Shown here in pieces: positions 9,518 to 21,800 of a stretch of 64,000 bases of DNA. Source of the stretch: Cryphonectria parasitica EP155 (lineage: Eukaryota > Ascomycota > Sordariomycetes > Diaporthales > Cryphonectriaceae); assembly GCF_011745365.1 (NCBI RefSeq), contig NW_024468909.1:6882001-6946000 (forward strand), given 5' to 3'. Positions within the stretch are counted from its first letter, which is position 1, and every line of letters starts with the position of its first letter. The notes under the pieces were generated by a model that was not told the origin of the DNA, did no database searches, and saw only the letters and a program-made list of their open reading frames with translations. The position numbers and the translations under genes were made by a program.

Positions 9518-12500
9518 GGTTCCAATTTGCGCATGAATAGGTAATTCGATTAGGACAGTCCAGTCACGAAATGATTACTTGGTATTCGACCATGTTTGGA
9601 AGTCTTATCTGAAAATTTTCTAATCTGCGATAAGGCTGCAAGGTAGCACAGGTACTTTACATGCAAGGCTATTGCGGGGTAGCCCCTCGAAAAGCCAGGG
9701 GCGGGGGGGGGGGCTCGACTGCCACTTCTCTCTTTGCTGTGTAGTACCTTCCCGAGAGTTTTGCTCTCAAAGGAACCTTCCAATTCCTCTTTCTCATCTA
9801 CCGTTTACCAAAGTCAAAGGGAGAAATTCTTCCAGGCAGGATGTACACCAAAAGAGACAGCACATCATCAGTTTCACAGACGTGCTGGCTGACGCCTGTC
9901 AGAGGCCACTGAGGAATCAATTGCAACTATTCTGAACCATCGTCAAACTTACGCAAAGATGCTTACTTGATCTTAACACGCTCAATTAAGATGTCAAGAT
10001 GCGACATCCCTTCCATCCTTGGCGCTGTTTGACACTTAATGGTTAGCAGCCTTTTTGACTGTCACCACCACCCTTTATTGGGGGGCATTGTTCTTTTTTG
10101 GAGGCATGATTGCAAATCATGGACCTAATTTGAGCATCGGAAGCTGCAGGTGTGCAGGATTCTAGGCTTGAATCATGCGATGCGATGCGACCTTCGATGC
10201 GACCACCACTCTTGGGGCATGGACAGCGCTTCCAGGTCAGCCACAGACACATATCTATCAGAACCTAACCATGCAGCAGCTCCCTCGCTCCGCTACCGTT
10301 GTGGAAGGGAAAATTCCCGGTTCAGAGCAGCATGTCTGGCCCTTTCTCGGATCTTTTTCACTACGAAGCATGATCGACGATCGTCAACGGCAAGCAGTCT
10401 CTCTTCCTTCCCCAGGAACTCTTGTTCCAGAAGGCTTGGCTAGCTTGGCCAAGTGTCTAACCAGCGGGTTGCTAACGTTGCGGCGGGAACCAAGACAATG
10501 CCAAGTTGCTGCCAAGCTGCGGAAGAAGATTATCAGCAATTGCATCAAAGGGACTTCAGCATTGATTACCTGCGTATCAATACAAAACATTGGAACGTCA
10601 CACTTGTGCGATCGTCCACAGCCTGTGGAGCAGCATCCAGTGTACAGCTAATACAGTGTGTATGGCTGAGCTCTGCTGGTGGCCTCTCGAATTTTGATGC
10701 CGCCCATGGCTGTGCATAAAACGGGCGTCTGCGGCGAGTCAAATATTGGGCGATCCTGCAAGTCACATAGCTCTGCAACATCGGTGCTCGGTAGCCCCTG
10801 ACTGCCGGTACCCAGCAAGACAAGCTCGTTCGCCAAGGGGTATTTTCCTCAGGGGTCCAGCGGCTGCGTGGGGCCAACAACTAGGCGACCAGCATGACAT
10901 TGATTGATTGATTGACCTCTTAGCCCTCTCTTCTATGGAACCCACCTGTTCTGCTAGAGACTGGGGCCTCCTACCCAGCACAGGGCCATCTGGGGCCACG
11001 GATTGGACACCCACATCTGCGCGCAGCGGCCGCCCGCCCCTCCTCAACTCTGTCTCCCTTTAGGAGCATGACGATGACATAGTGTCGCGTTGCACCTGGG
11101 ATTTGGTCCCGCGACGTTGCGTTTTCGTCCCGCATGAAACAGCCGCCCAATCCATCACCTCATGTGGAGGGGGCCAGAGGAGAACCAGAGAGCTGAATCT
11201 GGCTGTGACATCAATCACGCCCCCTGGAATCTTGCTGGTGTCCAACGAGGTCGCAGGAAGCTCAAATGAAGCTTGTCACCGCTATTCGACCCCCCTCCAC
11301 ATGAGTTCCCCACGACGAAGCTCGTCACATATGCGGGCGCAAACTGAGCAAGCACGCCAGAGAGCCAACCGACCCGGGGCGCGGCGACCAAGTGGCAAAG
11401 CCTAAGAGGCCTCATTCGTCCACGTTGAGGATTGTGTCTCCTTGATTCACATACCTTGTTTTCTATGCATGGTGCATAGAGCACCAAAGGCACCTAACCA
11501 CGTCTGTTGCTGCAGCAGAATATGGATCCATGCCTACGACGGCCAATTGCCTGACTACCAACTCACTGAAGCTCCCTGGTCCCTGCCCCAGATTATTCTC
11601 GCGGGTGCTACTACTTTGTCGGGTTAATACGAACAAGCTACAACATGGCGGGAAATTGACTATGGCTAACGGATCATGTGTGCCGTTCGGGTAAGTTCGT
11701 GGTTGTGGTCGTGGCAGTCCTGGTTGGCCTGTCTTGGTTCCCTCCCCGGGTCTTCTCATTTGATCTTGACAGCCACAATGTTTCAAAGTATTATCTATGG
11801 GCAGGCCCAGGAGACGCCAGCAAGGCGAGCTCTCCTGTGAGCTTCTGCCAGCCAGCCAGCGTTGCCAGCGTTGCCAAATTGGTCCATCACTCCAGGCTAG
11901 GACTGCATGCTGGCTGCAGCAGCAGTCATAAGCCCCAGTGGATTTAGACTATACCATAATTCAATACACCTTGCTTGATGCAGTGCGGTCTAGAGCCAGC
12001 ATGTTCCAAGGGCCCACCATGGTGGAGAGCTACCCCTCCATGGCGTGGCTCGGCTCCTCCACGGGCCAAAGCAAGCTTCACGTCAACTTTCCTTGGAAAG
12101 TGCTCAGGAAACAAGCTCCCCCCCCCCTTTGTGTTGTGTTTCTTGTTGCCACAGTGTCCTGCCAGGGTTGCGAAAGAGAGGAGAGGAAGAAAGAAAGTAA
12201 ACAAGTTTGGGTCTCCACTTCCTGAACTGTTCACATCTTCGACAGAATACGAGAGCAGCGGCAATTGTCGGTCCCCCCCCCCCCCAAAAGTACCATAGTA
12301 TTGAGTTTTGGGGGAGGGGGGCCGATGGCGCGGTTGTAGGAGGGGTTCGCAGAGCGAGGCCTATGATGGCATGGTCTGAGTTCCACGACCCTTCGAAACT
12401 CGTACGGCTGCAGATCTAGATCCATCCACAGCCCCAGGAGGAGGGCACAACAGGCACCGGGCGATCAGTCCTGTCACCGTCTACCGAGCCAGGCGAGCTT

Positions 12501-13137
12501 CGTGCTCTCCTTGTATCCCACTCACACACGCACACAATGACAATGCACATACGATCAACGGCCGCGTCAAGCACGCTTGCACACTCTGTAACCGCCCCAA
12601 TTGGCCCCCTTCCCCCCTTGGATCTTTCAGCTCTGTACCATCAGGCCATTGCAGCCACTCCCGCAGGAACGCGGGATGACGATGATGTGTGTGTTAAACT
12701 TGGGAGGGTGGGAGGAGTGGTAGGTCAAGCTCTCCACGACCAGTGGACCCGAGGGTCCGTCCACGCCCCCGACCCTCAAGGTGCCTCGTTATAGGTTCTG
12801 GCACGGCGCGAGGGGTTGCTCAGAGTGGAGCCCACATTACGTCTTTCAACTGGCTGGGGGCCACTGCGGCGTCATCCCTGGATCTTTCATCATGAGCATG
12901 AAGCTAAAGCATGATTGCCCATCCCCAGCGTAGCAACTAGAGGGGCAGTGCTTCGTGTGTTTACACCGACCAGGTCCCAAACCAGGGCCTCCACTCGAGC
13001 GTCTCACCCTCCAAGGAGAGAGGGAGACACACACAGGGTGCCGCACATGTCAGAGGTGGTGGGGATGCAGCTTAGGTAGTAGAAACAAGGGCAAAAAGGA
13101 GAAGAGGGGTCGTCCCTCCTCGGAGAGGACTTTTGAT
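9518..13137. other. 3.6-kb gene-free region
   Basis: No supported gene on either strand. Open frames up to ~158 codons lack recognizable domains, and I could not join them by splice sites into a conserved protein. The region contains homopolymer C and G runs (near 9706, 12119 and 12278), short direct repeats such as GATGCGATGCGACC near 10175-10200 and a TGAT repeat near 10899. The 3' end must be the CipC-like promoter. An unrecognized non-coding RNA is possible. Confidence 0.4.
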
Positions 13138-13145
13138 TATATATA
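13138..13145 (+). promoter_or_regulatory. TATA box of the CipC-like gene
   Basis: TATATATA lies about 120 bp upstream of the start codon and is followed by a CT-rich initiator-like stretch (CCTTCCCCCTCCCTCC). This is typical of highly expressed or stress-induced fungal genes. Confidence 0.6.
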
Positions 13146-13261
13146 GCTCCTTCCCCCTCCCTCCTCACCCCTCAGTATCGTTTTCTTGACTTCTCATCCA
13201 CCCTCATAACAACAAAACTGCTACCAAATCTTCTACTTCTTCATCCAAACTATCATTCAAA

Positions 13262-13927
13262 ATGGGTTTCTTCGACTTCGGTACGCTTCCCTCCCAGCCC
13301 TCTTCATCCTCTATCGACGCCTCATCCACCCCTCTCCTCTCCTCCTTGCCCCCTTCTCCCACCCACCCACGCACCCACCCACGCACAAGAACATGTTACA
13401 ACCTCCTCAGTTGGTGAGGGTTGGATACAGGAAGCCCAGTGCTGACAACCCGCAATAGGCAGTGCCAAGGAGCAGAGCGATGCCTGGGAGAGCGGTGAGC
13501 CCCCCAAGCACGAGGCCTCCCTCCTGAACGAGTCTCTGGGTGCCGCCGCTGGCTTCGCTGCCATGCGCGCCTACGAGAACAAGCAGCGTTCTGAGGGCAA
13601 GCCCGTCTCCCACGGTGTTGCCAAGGAGATCCTCGCCGGTCTTGCTGCCGGTGAGGCCGAGCGCCTCATCCAGACCAAGGGTGCCGACTTTGTCGACACC
13701 GAGAAGGCCAAGTGGGAGGCCAAGCGTCACGCCGAGAAGCTGTACGACTCTCAGTACGCTGACAAGGACGAGTGGCACCCGTAAGTTTAAAACCCCAAGC
13801 CTCGTCCCCTTTTACCACTGAGTTGTGAATCATCGCAACTTCTTTGTGGTTATTGCAATATCAGTCATGCTGACCAGGTGGTGTTTCCCCTTTACACAGT
13901 GACCACGACTCTCAGTTCAACTACTAA
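13262..13927 (+). CDS. CipC-like (DUF3759) stress-response protein
   Basis: Three exons: 13262-13280, 13459-13780 and 13900-13927, giving about 122 aa. The protein starts MGFFDF and contains ASLLNESLGAAAGFAAMRA, then RSEGKPVSHGVAKEILAGL and a Trp/Lys-rich helix, ending DHDSQFNY. This pattern (Gly/Ala-rich helix, GKPVSH, AKE-x-LAG) is that of CipC, first seen as concanamycin-induced in Aspergillus and abundant under stress or in hyphae. Its biochemical function is unknown. C-rich codon use in exon 2 and a strong TATA box suggest high expression. The short first exon (19 nt) fixes the start codon. A 3.7-kb gene-free region lies upstream. Confidence 0.88.
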
Positions 13928-14355
13928 GCGATCCACTCGATCGCTGCGCCGATGTAAGCCGATGAGTGGAACAAAGAGAGAACATCTTCCCACACGCCCA
14001 TCGCAGTGGCGCTGATGATGCGGACGCAAGTACTTGGAAGGAAAATCGTTCCTGAGATATGGCGGAACCTCGATAGCTAGCGCGGAGCACATCAAAAGCA
14101 GGTAGAGAGAATCCAAAAGAAATGATCTTTCCCCTGATATTACTTTGTTTCGAAAGAATGTCTTGTGCTGTGACTTGTGTGCGTATGCTGGCCTCTTGTC
14201 ATGAATACTCCATGAGAGAGTTACGCTCTGCCTATAGTTTCAGACACTTTAAACCAGTCCCGTTATATATGATTTGAGCATGAATAAAGGTATGATAAGA
14301 AGGCAGTACCATCAAATGCCACACGACTTGACTATATATATTAATGGTCTATTTC

Positions 14356-14630
14356 CTATTTCCTAATTACGACCTTCTTGCTCTCATCAGACGAAGATAG
14401 ACCTAGATCAATATTATCCCATTGGCTCAGACCTGCTCTCCAACCACCAACCGTCTCGGCCGGCCACCACACCACAGGTAACTGCAAATGTCCACTCCAC
14501 ACAAGTAACAATGCTGTGGTCTCTCGTTGAAACTAATCACCTCATAGAAACAGCACACGGCTAGGATAAGCAGACATGTACCAAAGCCTCCCAGGAAGAG
14601 GGCGGCCATATCTCCAGCTGCAGCAGACAT
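14356..14630 (-). CDS. possible small single-pass membrane protein
   Basis: Doubtful. The ATG at 14630 has a good context (AACAATG) and opens MSAAAGDMAALFLGGFG followed by a hydrophobic segment (CLLILAVCCFYE). Read straight through, the frame ends at 14427 (67 aa). Alternatively, a 59-nt GT-AG intron (14482-14540) joins the first 30 codons in phase 0 to a second exon ending DESKKVVIRK at 14356 (71 aa). Either gives a tiny protein with one membrane span. I recognize no family, and chance is possible. Confidence 0.3.
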
Positions 14631-15717
14631 TGTTAGGACCAGTCGGCAAGCTTTCTTCCAAACGCATGAAAGAAATCCTATGTTAACGGGGGGTTTACCG
14701 AGGAATAATTATGATAATGTATTCACGATTGTCAAGTTGAGAGTGGGCAATACGTTGGCTTGGGTTTTTATCTTCTAGGAGACAAGCCAGCTTGTGCTAA
14801 TTATGGGTTATCTTGATTCCAGTGGTTTAGAGAGCTCATGAGTTAGAGAGCTCATGAGTCTGCAAGAGTCACATACTGGGTTTGCTCTGGGAGAATCTGA
14901 CTCGTCTTGACGGTCTTTACTGTCAAACAATTTAGATGGGTCCTGCATAATTAACGTCGATATGACCAAGGACAAGCAATAGCTCTAGAACATCAGGACA
15001 GTCAGGGTCAAAATGTACATGTAGCTGGGAGACAGCCCTACATATCACACCCTCTATGCTGTTGTCGTTGACTGCCTACTTGAGCACTTAGCTATGGCTG
15101 TTTCCCTGGTGAACGCTGTTGTGGTTAAACACGATCATCCACGGATTCTTTCAGTTGTTGATTACACATTGTGAATACTGCTGCAATATTATTCTGAGAG
15201 AGTGCTTCCCACAGCTTATGGATGGATATCAGTGTATCACCCAGCAGATCTTCCAAGCCAGGGACGACACATACAGGTTGTTCCCCAGGGCCGACAGACA
15301 ATGCGGGTTTGGTCTTTTATGACGAGCAGGATGCAGCAATATCAAGCGGTTCAAACATCCGCGCTGAGTCCGGCTGCGCCTCTTGACCCCTCATCGGAAA
15401 AAATGTTTATAAGCGCTTATCTAATATACTGGCATCATGGGATAGTAGAGCCTGGCTTTTCGTAGACACTATTGACTTTTGTATACCTTAGTTGCTACTT
15501 ATCCATCCAAGTAAAACGGCAACCAAGCCTCCATTTGACAGTGACAGTGACAGGTATTCATATATAACGGTATGCTTCATTTCTTGATAACAATAATCCT
15601 TTGTCAACTGCATATTGCTTTACCTACTTAGCTACTCACTCATCACCACAGACTCTATGAAGGAACTCTCGTGCACTCAGTATCAATAGTCAAAACGGCT
15701 GGGACAAAGGGGAAAAA
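14631..15717. other. gene-free, moderately AT-rich region
   Basis: No gene supported. It contains a short tandem duplication, GAGAGCTCATGAGTTA, near 14830-14858, and the promoter of the HET gene, which begins at 15718. Confidence 0.4.
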
Positions 15718-16852
15718 ATGGCCCCGCTGGCATATCTATCCGAGTATCACCATTGTCAATTCTGCCAGGGCATGGTCATAGATTTCGAAAATACCCACCA
15801 CCCCTCGTCAACAGACCTGAAAGCCCCACGGGGAACCTTCTTCTTCGAGCCCAACCTGGCCACCTTGCTCGCCGCGCAATCCGTTTGTTCGCTGGCCAGG
15901 TGGCTGTGCGGAACATGGTCAGCCTCCAACTCATATGCGCGTCGAGACCGGTGGGAGGAGCTGCAGACTCGCAGCGCTGACATCCTCCTCATCGGCGGAG
16001 GGGATCTGGAGGAGATCTATGTCGGCCTGTGGTACCCCGGGGTGTCTGTTGATGTTGGCGGGTACTTCACAGGCATACGATCTGGCTACATGTCATTGTT
16101 TGCCGCCGTCGGTGAGGATTGTTATTTCTTTGACGTGACAAGGACCCCGGGCAGGATTTATACGGAGACATGGCTGAATGAATCTGAATCACTGCTAATA
16201 AATCAACGTTTCTCAAGGGAGTGGCTCTGACAAGTTTGTCACCTGCCGACCTATCAATCCATCTCCAGGATCGGACGAGACGCTTGCTCTCTCACGAAGC
16301 TGGGCAGAACAATGCTTTGAGCACCATGAGAAATGCCCTAAACCAAGCCCATCATTCATGCCCAGAATGATACTAGAAGTAAGTAGAGGGAGACGCTTTG
16401 CTGTTCCTGCCAACGAAACTGGTCATGTAATGCCCGAGGTACTCCAAGCTGACCGCAGCCTGGTGAAACGATGATGTCCCAGTGTACGAGGACCACCGCT
16501 GGCTACCAAGCAGCCATCCGCTTCCCATCCCCAACAGCCCCAGCGCCCTATCTCGCCCTCAGCTACTGCTGGGGCGGCGACCAGCCTCACAAGACAACAC
16601 GCAGCAGGCTGGCCTCGGAGCAAGTAGGCCTGCTGTGGGACACCCTGCCGGCCTCCATCCAGGACGCGATCGTGGTCACCCTCAGCCTAGGGTACCGCTT
16701 CCTGTGGGTCGACAGCTTGTGCATCGTCCAGGACGACAACCTCGACAAGCAGCGGCAGATCGCCCTCATGCCCCAGATTTACCACAACGCTGCCATCACC
16801 ATCGTGGCAGCGCGGGCCGAGAGGGCTGTGGACGGTTTCCTCCATCCACACC

Positions 16853-16895
<43 letters not shown>

Positions 16896-18243
16896 TTCTT
16901 CTTCCTCCTCCTCCCCCTCGTCTTCCACCACTGCCGCACCGGAACAACAACAACAAGAACTGGCCGTCAAGCTCCCCTTCCGCTTCCCCAAGGACTTCGC
17001 CACGACAGACGGCGCCAGAATCGGCCCCGTGTACACAGCCAACGCCCAGACGGCAGACCGGCCAGAGCCCACCGACTACCGCGGCTGGTGTCTCCAGGAA
17101 GCCTTCCTCTCGTCGCGCGTGCTCGAGTTCGCCACCAACAACGTAAACTGGTGCTGCGCCACGCAGTTCGGCGCCGACAAGCCCACCGACGGCTGGAAGG
17201 CCTCGGGCCACGAGCCCCAGCTCCGCGCGCAGTTCAGCATCCAGCGGCTCCAGCAGCAGTACCCCGGCCACCAGCAGCAACAAAGCCACGGCCGCGACCG
17301 CTGGCTGTTTGGCCTCAGCAGGGGCGAGCACGAGTTCTACCAGCTGGTGGAGAAGTACTCGCGGCGGCACCTGACGGACCCTCGGGACCGCATCCTGGCC
17401 ATCTCGGGCATCGCCGACATGATGCGTGCGGCGAGCGACGGCGGCGCCTACAAGGCCGGCCACTGGACGCGCACGCTGCAGCGGTGGCTGCTCTGGCGCA
17501 TCGACGTGCGGGCACGCAGGGCGCGGCCCGGTGCGTACCAGGGCCCGTCCTGGTCGTGGGCCGGCGTCAACGGCCCCGTCGAGTTCATCCTTGCGCGGTT
17601 CGAAATGGACCTGGGGGACGAGGCCGCCATGGGTCTCGAGGTGAACGTCAGGCTCGTCGACGAGGAGGCGCCGTGCGGTGCGGTTCATGAGGGCCGCGTC
17701 ACGGGGTCGGGGAAGATGCTTCGTGCTTTGTGGTCGTGGCGACAGGCTGAGCCGCGCCATTCCCTGCACAGGGTGTCGTTGTTGCCGGCAACACGAGAGG
17801 GATCGTCTTGCACAGACGGACACGGCGTCGAGCAGATCCCCATGCTGCAGATGTTTCCTGACGCTCTCGAGAGCGACAGGCCCGACGGCAACGTGGTGCT
17901 GCCTGGCGCGCAACAAACCCAGAACTTGGACGGGGACGACGCCTCGTGGTTTCCTGTCCATCTTCTGCTCCTCGGCACTATCAACGAGACATCCGGCGCC
18001 AACGAGCTGAACGGCCCGCTGGGGCTCGTCCTTCGCGGGCTCGATCCACCTTGTACTCCTGCAGCAGCAGCTGCTGATGGTGGTAGTGCTGCCCCTGTTG
18101 TCAAGCGGTACTCACGCCTTGGGGTCTTCACCACGCACCGCACCAAGAACCCACATGGCATGCCCAAAAAGGGAGCACAGGTCGACGAGTATCTTCAGGG
18201 TCTATTCAGTTCCCTGGAACCAGAGAAGTTTGAGATCGTCTAG
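15718..18243 (+). CDS. HET (heterokaryon incompatibility) domain protein
   Basis: Three exons: 15718-16111, 16218-16378 and 16459-18243, giving about 779 aa. The first intron has donor GTGAGG, a CTAAT branch point and a CAAG acceptor. The N-terminus has the C-x2-C pair (CQFCQ) common before HET domains. The HET core runs from YLALSYCWGG (about 216-225) through YRFLWVDSLC (264-273) to RGWCLQEAFLSSR (about 395). An expanded serine run encoded by a TTC/TCT microsatellite interrupts it at about 318-340. HET proteins trigger vegetative incompatibility cell death after non-self recognition; many paralogues have no known partner. No STAND or NACHT domain is fused. Taking only the third exon as the gene would lose the conserved N-terminus. 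Confidence 0.88.
16855..16912 (+). repeat. TTC/TCT microsatellite coding poly-Ser
   Basis: Near-perfect trinucleotide repeat inside the HET domain, coding about 22 serines. It is likely length-polymorphic between strains. Confidence 0.9.
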
Positions 18244-18817
18244 AGTTTTAGGTCAGTACCGGTGGCCTCTATGACTGGGTTTGTATCAAAGATGACAGTG
18301 TGTCATCAACGGGTTTGGAAAGTTAGTTGTAGCTGAGCACAGTCAAAGGCACTTTTTCAAAGGCGTCACTGTGCGTGGTTCAAGCTGTGGTCAGGTCAAG
18401 CAAATCCGAAGCAAAAAGGAACTTGGACAACCGTGGTGCAAGATGGATATAAGAGAACTTTTCTCGTTTGCATTCGACAGAAAAAACCCGGCACAAGTCT
18501 CGCTATATACACACCTTGACACGCTAGCTAATCCAATCTACTACCTATGGATAGACATGAAAGACTGTTGACAGACAGATAGACAGATAGACCAGACGTA
18601 AACCAGTGGTGACATGACCTGGAACAGATGCCACAGACCTTCTCCCAACCCTTGAGCCGACAAGCAGCGCGCATGATACCCGCTCTGTCGACGAGAACGA
18701 GGAGGATGACGATCTGACATCTGGCAGCAGGCTTGCAGCAGAGATGCGGGCACAAAAACAACCACCAACAGACCCCAGGTACAGAATCAAAAGAGAAACT
18801 ACAGCGAGCCCCGGTTT
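18244..18817. other. convergent intergenic region
   Basis: 574 bp between the 3' ends of the HET and AcrB-like genes; it should hold both terminators. It includes a GACAGATA repeat near 18572-18592. No gene seen. Confidence 0.5.
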
Positions 18818-21800
18818 TTACACCGGACTCGAGGGATCCTTGTTGCTACCCTGGCTGCTTCCGCTTCCGCTGTGCATACTACCGCCAGAACCAGAGCCGG
18901 ACGCGAACCCAGAACCACAGCCAGAACCCTTGCGCAAGACTCCAGCGCCTGACGAAAAGGGCGGGAATCCAGGAGGACTCCGCATTCCGCCGGTGGGCTT
19001 GGAATACTGCGCGAAAGGGCTCGGGTTGCCAGAGTGCGACTGCGGAGGCAGAAATGGTGGAGCGTTGACGTTGATGGAGCTGCCGCCCGACACGTTGCCC
19101 GTGATGTTGGCCCCATTCAAGTTCCAAGTACTGGTGTTCTTGGAGGCGCCACTGTTATTTCCGCCCTCGTCATCCTCATTTGTCGACTGAGTGAACCCAG
19201 AGACGTCGCTCAGCATCGATGAAGAGCGCCCTCTAGACTTGTGACGCATCGGCATGCCACCGGGAGGACCTTGATACTGCTGGTAGGGGGGCTGCGCGTA
19301 CAGTGGGTTGACAGTCGTATTCCCAGCGAGTGTCGCTGCGGGAAGAGCGGCTGCAGGCGATGGGGACCAGAGAGGATTCTGCGCATACTGCGGCCACTGC
19401 GCTGCAGCAGCAGCAGCAGCATTATTATTGAAGACCGCAGGATCCTGACGCTCGTAGTAAGCTGGATAGTCGGGCTGCTTGAAGGTCTTGAGAACACTGT
19501 CAAGCATGGCGGACAGGTTGCCCGCCTCCTGCTGCTTCTCCTGGTTGCGGGCGAGCGCAAGCGCCAGTCGCTGGGCAAAATCCTTTTCTCTGCGGGCCAC
19601 TTCTCCCTCGAAGCTGGTCGTGTCCTGTCGACGGCGCTCGGCCTCGTCGAGACCCCGGGCATTGGCGTCTGTGATCCGTGCATGTTCGCCGTCGACCTTG
19701 GTGAGGCGAGCAGCGATCTTGTTCCGCTTGGCACCCAGGCTTGTCTGCTCATCGTCCAGAGACTTGGTCTCGTGTTCCATGGACGACTTGAAGCGCTTGA
19801 AAGCTGTACGAGCCTGGTCGAACTGGCCCTTCTCCGAGTTGTACTGGCCCTGCTTCTCCCGATATCCGGCCAGCACCTCCTCCGGGATCGTCTGCAGCTC
19901 CTTGAGCAGTCCCTGGAGCTCCTCCATAGCCTGCTCTGCCTGCTTCTGCTGCGTCGTGTTCTGCGCCACCTTCTGCCTCAGCCTGTCATCCGAACCGCCG
20001 GCTGACTGTACCTGCGAGGTCAACCTGTCAATGTCCTTCTTGACCGCATTCGTCTTCCGGTTGTTCTCCTTCCGGGAAGACTTGAGCTTGGCCTTCTCGT
20101 CGCTCAGCTTGGCCTCCAGGCCGGCAATCGAGGTCCTCAGGGTAGTGGCGGGAGACTCGTGTCGATACTGCGAGCGTGGCGCTCCAGCAACCTTGGCCAC
20201 GTCGGCGTCCTTGGTCTTAGCTGGTATGGTCCTAATACTAGTCGAGAAGATCACCTCGTCCGTACGTGTGCTCACGAACTCGCATTCGTAGTTAGACATG
20301 GGTGTCAGCCCGTAGATGTCGCCTGTCCACCTCGTACCCGCTGATCCGTCCTCCTCTCCGCTGTCCACCGGGAGGATGCGTGTCGGCTGCCAGATAGCAT
20401 GATTCACCCTGACATAAAAAGGCTTGGTCTTGTCGATATAAGACGGGCCCTTTCCACTGACATCGTCCTCGCTGTCTTCGGGGGGAGGCAGATCGGGGAA
20501 GTGACTGGTGTTGAAGCAAAACTCGTCACAGCCAACATAGCAGATCCAAATCTGTCCAGACTGCGTGTAGAAGGGTGCGTTGCCCAGGTTGTGAATGTCG
20601 GTTGCGTTAGAGCCGGCAGACTCCTGCGTCGCTTGTGACAACTCGTATTCCTTGACCATGACGATCTTGGTGCTCGCCAAAGCTGCCCAGAGAGGCTGTC
20701 GAATGCGTACTTGATGACTCTGTTTCCTCCGTTTCTTTGTGGACGCCGCTGAGCTCGCCGCCTGCCTATTCGGATCCATCTCTGCTGGTGTCAGCCCGCC
20801 CTCGGCGGCAGCCTGTTCCACCACAAGAATGGGTGTTTTGGCAGCTTCTGGGTCGGACTGACTCTGGGACAGCAGATCGCGCTTCTCCCGCCGCAGATAC
20901 CAGTCCCTCACGTAGCGAACGAGTCCTTGAACGAGTATGTGAATAGCCAAAATGCTCCGAAACAGACCCCTTGGCACCTTTCTCCCGTACGAACTGGGTG
21001 CTGCAGGCTCCAGGGGGTCGTCGCTGTCGGGCGTGCTCCATGACGTCCCCAGCAGCGTCCTGAAATTGGACGAATACCTGCTGAGGGCCTGGTGTTGACC
21101 AAAATGATTGAATAAGATCACACCGACGCATAAGAATATCTTGTGTGTGGTCCCTCCTCTCGAGCTCGCCCCGCCCCCCAGGGTCATGGCGACCACCACC
21201 TGCGCGAACTCCAGTATGAGGTCCTGTAGTGGCATGAACGCAAAGACGATCAGGAAGAACAGGTCAAGCCCAACAAGGGTCCACAGGTTCGGGGCGCCGA
21301 AGCCATCAAAGATCTCGGTGACGCTCAGGCCAGAGTTTGTGGTGGGCGGCGGGACAAAGGTCAGCAGGGTAAAGAGGGTGTAGATGCTGGAGAGGGCGAA
21401 GGGGGACAGCTGCATGAGGATGATGAGGATAGCGATGGTGTCATGCAGGGGGCAGGACCGGAGGACGCTGAAGGCCAGGTCGATCGGGCCCGTGTCACGA
21501 TGGACATTGGTGTTCTTGGCGGCGTTGACATCGATACGGCGGTGGGCGTCCTCGGCCGCTGCGGAGGAGGAGGTGGTGGTGGTGGTGGAGGATGGGATGG
21601 CGGAGATGGAAAAGGAATCGGAGGAAGAGGTCTCAGAATAGGCAGCTAGAGAGGGGCGCCTGAGGCTGTCGGCGGACATGATGTCGTCGGTACTGTGGTT
21701 GTGATGCTTTGCGTAACCGTTGACATTCCCATTTCCGTTTGCATGAGCACTAGGGATCGACGGCAAGGGGGAAGGAGGCGGCGGGGGAGCGGCGCTGTCG

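Noticed and set aside
8453..9544. 363-codon open frame on + opposite TRM61
   Set aside because: It is antisense to conserved methyltransferase motifs, its composition is Leu/Cys-rich shadow sequence, and it has no domain.
16482..17961. 402-codon + and 424-codon - frames overlapping the HET gene
   Set aside because: Both are out-of-frame shadows of the GC-rich HET coding exon; only the annotated frame carries HET motifs.
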